Part shown: one piece after another, positions 15,861 through 22,349 of the stretch
How the letters are laid out: each line of letters begins with the position of its first letter
Numbering within the stretch: position 1 is the first letter of the stretch
Origin: an uncultured Clostridia bacterium
Lineage (GTDB): Bacteria > Bacillota > Clostridia > TANB77 > CAG-508
Reading direction: 5' to 3'
DNA: 41,158 nt
Assembly: GCA_946415375.1 (NCBI GenBank)
Contig: CAMKSF010000012.1
Coordinates: 1-41,158 of the forward strand
Notes under the pieces: generated by a model
The model's input: only the letters and a program-made list of their open reading frames with translations
Databases searched by the model: none
Told to the model about the DNA's origin: nothing
Position numbers and translations under genes: made by a program

Positions 15861-16805
15861 ATGAATCAAATTTTATCAGTTGAAATGCCACCAAAAAAAT
15901 CAACTAAAAAAACAGGATATAATAAGGCAAGTATTAAATCTATTATTATATTTTTCAGTGCAGTATTAATTATTTTTGGAGTAACATTAATTGGAATATC
16001 TGTATTATCAATGTTAGATTCTAAGAACAATAATAATACAACAATTGCAACTAATTCACCAAGAATAGATGTAACTCAAAATGCTACAGAGTTAGAAATA
16101 GAAATATTATGTACAAGTGAGATTTCTAATATTGAGTATAATTGGGAAAACAGAGAAGTAGAAAAAGTCGATGCTAATGGAAGAAACGACATAAATTTAA
16201 AGGTTGATATACCTAGTGGTACAAATATATTTAAAATTAAAGTTACAGATATAGATGGTAGAACAAGTGAATATAGTAAAGAATACATTGGAGCAAAAGA
16301 ACCTAATGTAACATTGATTGTAGATCCAAATAATATAAATAATATTATTGTAGCTAAATGTGAAGAAAGTCAAATAATAAAATATATGTCATACTATTAT
16401 GATGATGAACAAGAAAAAAGAGTGGAAATAAATAACGCATCAGGGACAATTGAAATAAATGCAAAAGAAGGAGAACATAATCTTACAATTAAAGTTGGAT
16501 ATGAAGATGGAACTGTTGGAAAAATTTCAAAAATAGTATATGCTCCAGTATTACAAATTGGAACAAATGGCGGATTAAACTATTCAAAATTTATTATTAA
16601 TGCTTCAGATACAAGAGGAATTGATAAAGTAATAATTAATTTTAATGGAAAAGAAACGGTAGAACAGGTGGGTAGTGAAAGCTATTCAAAAGAAGTTGCT
16701 TTACAACAAGGACAACCAGGAACTAATAAATTAATTGTTACAATATATAATAAAGAGGGAATGAGAATTACAAAAAGAATATGGGATAAAAATCGTCAAA
16801 ACTAA
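15861..16805 (+). CDS. Single-pass membrane protein with extracytoplasmic beta-sandwich repeats, unknown function
   Basis: A basic cytoplasmic N-terminus (residues 1-27) precedes one transmembrane helix (about 28-50) and an outside region of about 260 residues made of alternating hydrophobic strands. At least three similar units of about 75-80 residues appear, with recurring patterns such as GTNIFKIKVTDIDGRTSEYSK, GEHNLTIKVGYEDGTVGKI and GTNKLIVTIYNKEGMRITK, which resemble Ig-like or cadherin-like folds. There are no catalytic motifs. AGAGGTG precedes ATG 15861. It is the first gene of an apparent operon with a receiver-GGDEF protein (15 nt later) and a coiled-coil protein, so it may be a surface sensor or adhesin feeding that module. 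This is inference from position only. Confidence 0.72.
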   Translation: MNQILSVEMPPKKSTKKTGYNKASIKSIIIFFSAVLIIFGVTLIGISVLSMLDSKNNNNTTIATNSPRIDVTQNATELEIEILCTSEISNIEYNWENREVEKVDANGRNDINLKVDIPSGTNIFKIKVTDIDGRTSEYSKEYIGAKEPNVTLIVDPNNINNIIVAKCEESQIIKYMSYYYDDEQEKRVEINNASGTIEINAKEGEHNLTIKVGYEDGTVGKISKIVYAPVLQIGTNGGLNYSKFIINASDTRGIDKVIINFNGKETVEQVGSESYSKEVALQQGQPGTNKLIVTIYNKEGMRITKRIWDKNRQN

Positions 16806-16820
16806 TAAAAGGAGAAAAAA

Positions 16821-17744
16821 ATGTTAAATGAAGTATATATTATAGATGATGATGAATCTTCAATTGTTATATTCAAAGAACTGTTTAAAAATGATTTGGA
16901 TTATAAATTTATAAGTGTAAAAACTGAACAAATAGATATTGCATTAAAGAATATTCCTTCATTAATTGTAATTAATGAAGATGCAATTGATAGAGATGTA
17001 ATTGAATTATGTAGAAAGATAAGGAAAGATGAGGATAACACAATAACACCAGTAATAGTTGTTTCTTCAAATGGCTCAAGAGAACATCGAATGAAGATTC
17101 TTAGCGAATCAGTAGAGTATTTTATTAGAAAACCTGTCGATGAAGGATATTTATATTACACAGTAAAGAATTTAAATAGATTACTTACAACAAATAGAAG
17201 GGTTAGTCCTTTAACAGGACTTCCTGGAAATGTACAAATACATTCGGAACTTAAAAAGAGATTATCTAATGAAGAAGCTTTCTCCGTAATTTACTTTGAC
17301 TTAGATAACTTTAAATCATATAACGATGTATATGGATTTTTAAAAGGTGATAAAATCATTCAATATACAGCCAATATTATACAAGATGAAATTCATACAG
17401 AAGGAGGAGGATTTGTAGGACATGTCGGAGGAGATGATTTTATAGCAATAGTTTCATACACTGAAGTAGAAAATTTATGCCAAAGAATAATTGCAAGATT
17501 TGATAATCAAATAAAAGATTTTTTTACAGAAGAAGATGCAGAAAAAGGATATATTGAGATAGCAAACAGGAGAGGAATTATAGAGAAATTTCCATTAACA
17601 TCAATTTCAATAGCAGTTGTTGTTGCTGATAAAAATAGATTCAGCAATATATTAGAAATAGGAGAAGTTGCAGCCCAAGTTAAACATGCTGTAAAGACTG
17701 TAATGGGAAGTAGTTATACAATAGATAGAAGAAAAAGCAGTTAA
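16821..17744 (+). CDS. Receiver-GGDEF domain protein with degenerate phosphoacceptor
   Basis: The N-terminal receiver-like domain (residues 3-118) keeps the acidic cluster IIDDDE, the Ser of VVSSNG and the Lys of FIRKPV. At the phosphoacceptor position, however, it has Asn (LIVINED) instead of Asp. The C-terminal GGDEF domain (about 130-300) starts with LTGLPG and contains YFDLDNFKSYNDVYGFLKGD and GGDDF in place of GG(D/E)EF. The RxxD inhibitory site is absent. The protein could make cyclic di-GMP, bind GTP, or be a pseudo-enzyme; Asp for Glu in the signature leaves activity open. It has AAAGGAG before ATG 16821, lies 15 nt after the membrane protein gene and 16 nt before the coiled-coil gene. 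Confidence 0.85.
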   Translation: MLNEVYIIDDDESSIVIFKELFKNDLDYKFISVKTEQIDIALKNIPSLIVINEDAIDRDVIELCRKIRKDEDNTITPVIVVSSNGSREHRMKILSESVEYFIRKPVDEGYLYYTVKNLNRLLTTNRRVSPLTGLPGNVQIHSELKKRLSNEEAFSVIYFDLDNFKSYNDVYGFLKGDKIIQYTANIIQDEIHTEGGGFVGHVGGDDFIAIVSYTEVENLCQRIIARFDNQIKDFFTEEDAEKGYIEIANRRGIIEKFPLTSISIAVVVADKNRFSNILEIGEVAAQVKHAVKTVMGSSYTIDRRKSS

Positions 17745-17760
17745 ATTTGGAGGTATAATT

Positions 17761-19548
17761 ATGTATGAGAGAAATGCAATAGTTATTGACAGGTATTTTT
17801 CAAGCTTATTTGGTTTTGATAAAAAGAATAACATTAAGAATAATGCAAATTATTATTTTGAATTAGTAGAAGCATTAGAAAAATATCAAAATGCATCAGA
17901 TGAAGAAAACGTTATTATGACGGATTTTGAAAAAATAGCTCAAAAAATAAAAAATACTCAAAGCAAACAAGAAGATTTGGAGTTAAAAGAGAGAAAGTAT
18001 TTCGAGTACAGAAAGATACTTTTTGAAAATTTAGATGAAGATGATTTAACATTAAAGAAAGAATTTGACAAAATAGAAAATGAAATTAGCATAATTGAAA
18101 ATGATATAAAAGAAAATGCAGAAATATTTGTTGAAGAAATAAAAGAATTTAATGATAAAAGCGAAATAAGAAATAAATGTGGAAGGCAAAGAAGAGTAGT
18201 AGAAAATGACTACCAAAAGGCTTTAGATACAACCATAGAGAATTATAAAAATATTTCAAAAGATAAATTGAAAGAAATCAAATCGTTTATCAAAACAGAA
18301 AATAAACAAAATATTATTAATCAAATGAAGGAAAGTATATTAAAGAACGGAGCAAAAGAAAAAGTACCTTTTGACTCTAATGTTATAAATAAGGCTATAG
18401 ATATATCACTTTATTTAGAAGGAAAAAAAGCAGAAATATTATTATCAATATATGATAAAACAACTAAATTAATTAATGAAATAAAAAATGATTCAATACA
18501 AATAGAAAAACATTTAAAGCATGTAAATAATTTTAAAAGCAAATTAGATTTTCTAAATGTAATAACAGATTATATAATTATATTTTTAGACAATGAAAGA
18601 ATGAATACTATAGGTGGAGAAGAAGAACACAAGAAAATTATGAGCGAAGCATGTGAACATCTACAGGAAGACTTAGAAGAAATTCAAAATATGTATTCAT
18701 TAATAGTAAAAGAGATTAATGGAAAAGCTTCTAAAAAACAATATAAAGAATTATATAATATAGATTATCTAAACAAATTAAAAGAAGATGAAAGAAGATT
18801 TGAACGTGATATAAAGAGATTAAACATGATAGGAACGGTTATTTACCCTGATTACTGGCGTATTGAGGGAATGGAGAAGATATTTGATACATTTAAACAA
18901 ATCATGACAAATACTTATCAAGTTGATTTATCAGAATTTGAGCCGCTAAATATAACATTTGAAGTTAAACAAAAAGTTATAGATAGTCAAACTGAAAATG
19001 ATGAGGCGAAAAATGAAATTGAAGAAGAATTAAATGAAGATACTAATATGTATGATTCATTTGAAGATACAAACAACGTTACTCAGGAAAGTAACGAATT
19101 TGAAGAAGAGGATAAAAGAAAAGAACTCAAATTTGATGTATTACAAAAAGATAGTAATTCAGAGGAAGATGAGGATGATAGTGAAGATGAAGATGAATTT
19201 CAATGGGATGAAGATGATGAAAATGACGAATTAAAATTTGGCAACAGTAAGGAATTGGTGGAAGAAGAAAATGATTATGAAGAAGAAATTGAATTACCAG
19301 ATGACTTAATTGAAGATAAAAAGAATGATGAAGATGATGAAAGAGATAAAGAAATAGATGAAATATTAGGAATATTTGATACAGACTATACAGAAGAAAA
19401 TGATAATAACGATGAACAAGATGAAGATCATATTTTGCAAATAGAAGATGATGATGAATTAGATGATAATGTGTTTGAAAAAGAAGATGATGAGGAAGTT
19501 AAAACAGAAAAAAGCAAAAAAAGATCATTGTTTGGAAGAAGAAAATAA
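17761..19548 (+). CDS. Large coiled-coil protein with acidic C-terminal tail, unknown
   Basis: I do not recognise this 595 aa protein. Residues 1-400 are rich in Lys/Glu/Asn with heptad-like helices, suggesting long coiled coils. One Trp-containing segment (YPDYWRIEGMEKIFDTF near 362) looks like a globular turn. Residues about 420-580 are Asp/Glu-rich low complexity, and the chain ends in a basic KKRSLFGRRK. It has no signal peptide or transmembrane helix, so it is cytoplasmic. GGAGG is well placed before ATG 17761. As the last gene of the operon with the membrane protein and receiver-GGDEF protein, it could be a scaffold or cytoskeleton-like partner; this is conjecture. Confidence 0.72.
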   Translation: MYERNAIVIDRYFSSLFGFDKKNNIKNNANYYFELVEALEKYQNASDEENVIMTDFEKIAQKIKNTQSKQEDLELKERKYFEYRKILFENLDEDDLTLKKEFDKIENEISIIENDIKENAEIFVEEIKEFNDKSEIRNKCGRQRRVVENDYQKALDTTIENYKNISKDKLKEIKSFIKTENKQNIINQMKESILKNGAKEKVPFDSNVINKAIDISLYLEGKKAEILLSIYDKTTKLINEIKNDSIQIEKHLKHVNNFKSKLDFLNVITDYIIIFLDNERMNTIGGEEEHKKIMSEACEHLQEDLEEIQNMYSLIVKEINGKASKKQYKELYNIDYLNKLKEDERRFERDIKRLNMIGTVIYPDYWRIEGMEKIFDTFKQIMTNTYQVDLSEFEPLNITFEVKQKVIDSQTENDEAKNEIEEELNEDTNMYDSFEDTNNVTQESNEFEEEDKRKELKFDVLQKDSNSEEDEDDSEDEDEFQWDEDDENDELKFGNSKELVEEENDYEEEIELPDDLIEDKKNDEDDERDKEIDEILGIFDTDYTEENDNNDEQDEDHILQIEDDDELDDNVFEKEDDEEVKTEKSKKRSLFGRRK

Positions 19549-19577
19549 AAAGCGAACTATAACAAGTTCGCTTTTTT
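19547..19577 (+). terminator. Terminator of the 15861-19548 operon
   Basis: AAAAAGCGAACT (19547-19558) pairs perfectly with AGTTCGCTTTTT (19565-19576). The stem begins at the stop codon of the last gene. Confidence 0.9.
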
Positions 19578-19612
19578 AAAACTAAAAGTTTAGAAATAAA
19601 AAGAGGTATTAT

Positions 19613-20512
19613 ATGATTTTAGAATACGTTGTAACAGAGCAAGACAAAGAAAAAACAATTAATCAAATTATTAAAGAAAAATTCGATTTGTCAAATAGAC
19701 TATTTAGTAAGTTGATAACTAATAGAAGGATATTTGTAAATAATCTTAATATAGATACAAGAAAAAAAGTTAATACTAATGATAGAATAGAAATAGACCT
19801 TAACTATGACGAGGACAATTCAAACATAGTTGCAAAACAAATAGATTTAGACATTGTTTTTGAAGATGAGGCAATGATAATAATCAATAAACAAAGAGGA
19901 ATAGCAGTACATCCATCAATAAAGCATTATGAAGATTCAATATCAAGTGGTGTAAAGTACTATTTTGGCTTAAAAGGGATTAATAAAAAAATACGTCCTG
20001 TAAATAGACTTGATTTAAATACATCAGGATTAGTTATTTTTGCAAAGAATGAGTATATTCAGGAAAGTTTAATAAAGCAAATGCATGATAGAATTTTTAC
20101 TAAAGAGTATTTAGCTATTGCAACTGGAATTTTTGACAAAAAAACTGGAATTATTAATGCTCCAATTGCAAGAAAAGAAGGTAGTATTATTGAAAGATGT
20201 ATAGAGGAAAAAGGAAAGAATGCAAAAACAAAGTATGAGGTTATAAAAGAAATTGGAAATAATAGTATAGTAAAATGCGAATTATTAACAGGAAGAACAC
20301 ATCAAATAAGAGTACATATGTCATATATTGGTCATCCTCTATTGGGAGATACATTATATGGTGAAAAAAATGACTTAATTGACGGACAAGCTTTACACTG
20401 CTATAAACTCGTTTTTTTGCATCCTACAACACACGAAAAAGTTAAAATTGTAAGTGATTTAGACTACGAACAAAAATTTGAAAAACTTTTGCAAAAAGTA
20501 TTGACAAAATAA
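19613..20512 (+). CDS. RluA/RluD-family pseudouridine synthase
   Basis: These enzymes convert uridine to pseudouridine in rRNA or tRNA. The N-terminal S4 RNA-binding domain (about residues 15-75) is followed by the synthase domain with NRLDLNTSGLVIFAKN near 129, where the Asp of RLD is the catalytic residue. Family members usually have His before RLD; here it is Asn. LLTGRTHQIRVHMSYIGHPLLGDTLYG near 224 and a C-terminal HCYKLVFLHP also fit. At 299 aa the length is standard. The specific substrate cannot be read from sequence, so I give no symbol. AGAGG lies 7 nt before ATG 19613. Its 3' end carries the promoter of the next gene. Confidence 0.92.
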   Translation: MILEYVVTEQDKEKTINQIIKEKFDLSNRLFSKLITNRRIFVNNLNIDTRKKVNTNDRIEIDLNYDEDNSNIVAKQIDLDIVFEDEAMIIINKQRGIAVHPSIKHYEDSISSGVKYYFGLKGINKKIRPVNRLDLNTSGLVIFAKNEYIQESLIKQMHDRIFTKEYLAIATGIFDKKTGIINAPIARKEGSIIERCIEEKGKNAKTKYEVIKEIGNNSIVKCELLTGRTHQIRVHMSYIGHPLLGDTLYGEKNDLIDGQALHCYKLVFLHPTTHEKVKIVSDLDYEQKFEKLLQKVLTK

Positions 20513-20529
20513 AAAATAGGATATATAAT
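20501..20529 (+). promoter_or_regulatory. Perfect sigma-A promoter inside the 3' end of the pseudouridine synthase gene
   Basis: TTGACA (20501-20506), a 17 bp spacer, TATAAT (20524-20529). The -35 overlaps the last codons before the stop at 20510-20512. Confidence 0.82.
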
Positions 20530-20577
20530 ACAATCAACAAAGCGAACAAGAGTTCTAATATGATTGGAGGTATTATT

Positions 20578-21096
20578 ATGATGAGATTATTAAATAAAAA
20601 AACAAATTTAGAAAAAGAAATTGGAAGAACAACAAAAATATTTGGAGAAAATTATGATATAAAAATTATATATAAAAAAATAGAAAATCCAGAATTAAAT
20701 TTAAATGGAAAAAATATAGAAATAAATTTACCATTTAAATATAAAAGAAATAGTAATATAGATATTTTAAAATTAGCATTAGAAAAAATGTATGATGAAA
20801 TTGCAAGAATAGAAATAGAAAATGTTATGGAAGAAACAAGAATAAAATTAAAAGGAATTGCACCAGAAAACTATATTATAAAAAGAATACCAAATAAACT
20901 TGCAAAAACATTAAAAGATAAAACTATTGTAATTAATCCAGAAATTGTAAGATATAATAAAGACATATTAAGATATGTAGTTTTATATGAATTCTGTCAC
21001 TTAAAATATAGAACTAATTCAAAAAAATTCTGGGATATGATAGAAAAATATATGCCAAGCTATGAAGAATATGAATATGTTACAGAAGTTGCATAA
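20578..21096 (+). CDS. YgjP/M48-like metallopeptidase relative lacking zinc ligands
   Basis: The C-terminal half matches the YgjP-like (DUF45) zinc metallopeptidase pattern: IVINPEIVRYNKDILRYVV, then YEFCHLKY, then SKKFWDMIEKYMPSYEEY. In active members the motif reads HExxH and a further His stands just before SKxFW. Here the first His is Tyr (YEFCH) and the downstream His position is Asn (RTNSKKFW). Glu and the second His remain, so zinc binding and catalysis are unlikely and the protein may be a binding or structural pseudo-enzyme. An ATG at 20560 precedes GGAGG (20566-20570), which points to ATG 20578 (172 aa). The gene has its own perfect promoter and sits just upstream of the SCIFF gene. 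Confidence 0.75.
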   Translation: MMRLLNKKTNLEKEIGRTTKIFGENYDIKIIYKKIENPELNLNGKNIEINLPFKYKRNSNIDILKLALEKMYDEIARIEIENVMEETRIKLKGIAPENYIIKRIPNKLAKTLKDKTIVINPEIVRYNKDILRYVVLYEFCHLKYRTNSKKFWDMIEKYMPSYEEYEYVTEVA

Positions 21097-21103
21097 ATTA
21101 GTT

Positions 21104-21132
21104 TTGACATAATTAAAAAAAAGATGTATAAT
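21104..21132 (+). promoter_or_regulatory. Perfect sigma-A promoter of the SCIFF gene
   Basis: TTGACA (21104-21109), a 17 bp spacer, TATAAT (21127-21132). The predicted start is near 21139, and the leader opens with a small hairpin (AATTGC 21140-21145 with GCAATT 21151-21156). Confidence 0.85.
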
Positions 21133-21199
21133 ACTATTTAATTGCTTTATGCAATTAGTAACTATAAACCTCGTTTTCTATAATAAGGAGGACAAAAAG

Positions 21200-21355
21200 A
21201 TGGGACACATTATGACAATCAACACCCGTGACATGGAGAAGAGCGCTCAAAATGGTGGATGCGGCGAATGCCAGACGTCCTGCCAGAGCGCTTGCAAGAC
21301 CAGCTGCGGAATTGCAAATCAGGTTTGTGAGAACAAAGAATCAACTGAGAAGTAA
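21200..21355 (+). CDS. scfA: SCIFF peptide precursor (six cysteines in forty-five residues)
   Basis: SCIFF is a ribosomally made Clostridia peptide that a dedicated radical SAM enzyme modifies to form thioether links from cysteine. The 51-residue product has the conserved leader THE HIMTINTRDMEKSAQNGG style opening, and then six cysteines in the pattern CGEC-x3-C-x3-C-x3-C-x6-C within CQTSCQSACKTSC. AAGGAGG at 21185-21191 lies 8 nt before ATG 21200; an upstream in-frame TTG has no such signal. The DNA is about half G+C by eye and uses TGC for five of six cysteines, unlike surrounding genes. No radical SAM maturase gene, normally next door, occurs in this window. The mature peptide's function is not known. 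Confidence 0.93.
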   Translation: MGHIMTINTRDMEKSAQNGGCGECQTSCQSACKTSCGIANQVCENKESTEK

Positions 21356-21372
21356 CTGTTAACTGTGTTTCA

Positions 21373-21399
21373 GGAGGGAGTTGTTTTACAGCTTCCTCC
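21373..21399 (+). other. Strong hairpin after the SCIFF gene
   Basis: A 12 bp stem (21373-21384 with 21388-21399, two G-U pairs) closes a 3 nt TTT loop. No T run follows, so it is more likely a stability or processing hairpin, or a leaky terminator that sets SCIFF mRNA above the downstream gene. Confidence 0.6.
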
Positions 21400-21443
21400 A
21401 TGTATTAATTTGAGACATTTCAAGATTGACAGGAGGAATTATT

Positions 21444-21743
21444 TTGAGAGTTATTCCTAAACAGTATCATACTAATGGTCTAAATAAAAAACTAACAACA
21501 TTCAATGTAAAAGCGTGGAGAGCAGCTTATGAAAGTAGAAGGAAGAAAGAACCGAGTACTTTTTGCAATTACGCGCAACGGAGATCTATTGGTATAGTAG
21601 ATGAAACAAAGAAACAAAAAAAAGCATTGAGAGAATTTTATAAAGGTAATAGGGAGAAAAAACCTAGCACGTTTTTTAATTATGGAGAACGTCATGCAAT
21701 AGGGATAGAAGATGTAACGACAAAAAGAAGGAAAAAGAAATGA
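21444..21743 (+). CDS. Small basic protein with internal duplication, 99 aa
   Basis: I do not recognise this protein. GGAGG at 21432-21436 is 7 nt before TTG 21444, so TTG is the start; an earlier TTG at 21426 precedes the ribosome-binding site. The product is strongly basic (Lys/Arg) and contains two copies of a unit of about 28 residues: KKEPSTFCNYAQRRSIGIVD and EKKPSTFFNYGERHAIGIED, each followed by a Lys/Arg cluster, about 37 residues apart. The charge suggests nucleic-acid binding, but no known fold is evident. It lies about 90 nt downstream of the SCIFF gene and may share its transcript; a terminator follows. A role in SCIFF biology is only a positional guess. Confidence 0.65.
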   Translation: MRVIPKQYHTNGLNKKLTTFNVKAWRAAYESRRKKEPSTFCNYAQRRSIGIVDETKKQKKALREFYKGNREKKPSTFFNYGERHAIGIEDVTTKRRKKK

Positions 21744-21751
21744 CTCATATA

Positions 21752-21780
21752 AAAAATCCAGTTGAATAAGCTGGATTTTT
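21752..21780 (+). terminator. Terminator of the SCIFF-basic protein unit
   Basis: AAAAATCCAG (21752-21761) pairs perfectly with CTGGATTTTT (21771-21780). Confidence 0.9.
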
Positions 21781-21872
21781 GTTTTGTGATTATAAAAATA
21801 AGACTGAACTAAAATGATATAATATAAATTAAATTATAATTAAAAAAAGCACAAAAAAGTTTACGAAAACTA

Positions 21873-21901
21873 TTGACATAAATTAAAGCTTAGTGTATAA
21901 T
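21873..21901 (+). promoter_or_regulatory. Perfect sigma-A promoter of the noncoding RNA
   Basis: TTGACA (21873-21878), a 17 bp spacer, TATAAT (21896-21901). No ORF with a ribosome-binding site follows before the terminator at 22189. Confidence 0.85.
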
Positions 21902-21907
21902 ACAAAA

Positions 21908-22189
21908 CATCAACCAGAAAATGGTTGGCAAATTTTCTCCCATTTATTGTGGAGAAAAAAGATACTGCAAATATGCTTTACGCCTAGGAGCCCATAAAAA
22001 GGCGAAAAGCATCACGCAAAAGAAACTTTCAGAGATTCACGAGAGTTTCTGAAGCAGAAAGGTAGAAGGTAAGAGAATGAGTATGCTCTTCCTGAATCTC
22101 CACAGGGTTATGGCCCCTGATTAGGAGAACACCTAATTATATTTGCAGCGGGAGGAGGGAGTCTGATATTAGATTCCCTCCGTTTTTTT
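21908..22189 (+). ncRNA. Structured noncoding RNA of about 280 nt, unidentified
   Basis: A free-standing transcription unit lies between a perfect promoter and a strong terminator and contains no plausible ORF. Pairings found by eye: CAACCA/TGGTTG (21911-21927); TTTTCTCC/GGAGAAAA (21933-21958); a long-range closing helix CTGCAAATAT/ATATTTGCAG (21965-21974 with 22139-22148). Enclosed by that helix are GCTTT-CGCCT with AGGCG-AAAGC (21975-22010), AGAAACT with AGTTTCT (22021-22050), AAGAG with CTCTT (near 22070-22090), CAGGG with CCCTG (22103-22119) and ATTAGG with CCTAAT (22120-22137). So a closed multi-branch domain of about 184 nt follows two 5' hairpins. It is G+C-richer than the flanks. I see no SRP-RNA GGAAGGAAGC-type motif, no RNase P signature, and not the single long rod of 6S RNA. 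A complex clostridial RNA such as the raiA motif is possible but unverified. Confidence 0.8.
22154..22189 (+). terminator. Terminator of the noncoding RNA
   Basis: GGAGGGAGTCT (22154-22164) pairs with AGATTCCCTCC (22171-22181) with one wobble, followed by G and seven T. Confidence 0.93.
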
Positions 22190-22213
22190 ATTTTATCTTT
22201 TTTTAAAAAACAC

Positions 22214-22242
22214 TTGAAAAAAATGAATTAATAGTATAGAAT
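22214..22242 (+). promoter_or_regulatory. Promoter of the glycolytic operon
   Basis: TTGAAA (22214-22219), a 17 bp spacer, TAGAAT (22237-22242). The leader to the gap start is about 100 nt. Confidence 0.72.
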
Positions 22243-22290
22243 AAAATTGCCTGAAAAAGGTAAAATAAATATGTATGATTTTGCAATAAA

Positions 22291-22320
22291 AATGTATAAA
22301 AGAACTAACTTTTATACATT
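22291..22320 (+). promoter_or_regulatory. Perfect inverted repeat in the gap leader
   Basis: AATGTATAAAAG (22291-22302) and CTTTTATACATT (22309-22320) form a perfect 12 bp stem with a 6 nt loop, about 50 nt after the predicted transcription start. It could be a 5' stabilising hairpin or a repressor operator. No cggR regulator gene, common upstream of gap in Firmicutes, is present. Confidence 0.6.
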
Positions 22321-22349
22321 TAAGCAAGATATGAAAAGGAGGAATTAAT

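Noticed and set aside
21149..21199. N-terminal extension of the SCIFF peptide from an upstream TTG
   Set aside because: The AAGGAGG site lies between that TTG and ATG 21200, and known SCIFF precursors begin near the HIMTINT segment.
21908..22189. Identification of the RNA as SRP RNA, RNase P RNA or 6S RNA
   Set aside because: The conserved motifs of the first two are missing, and the 5' and 3' ends do not form the long rod of 6S RNA.
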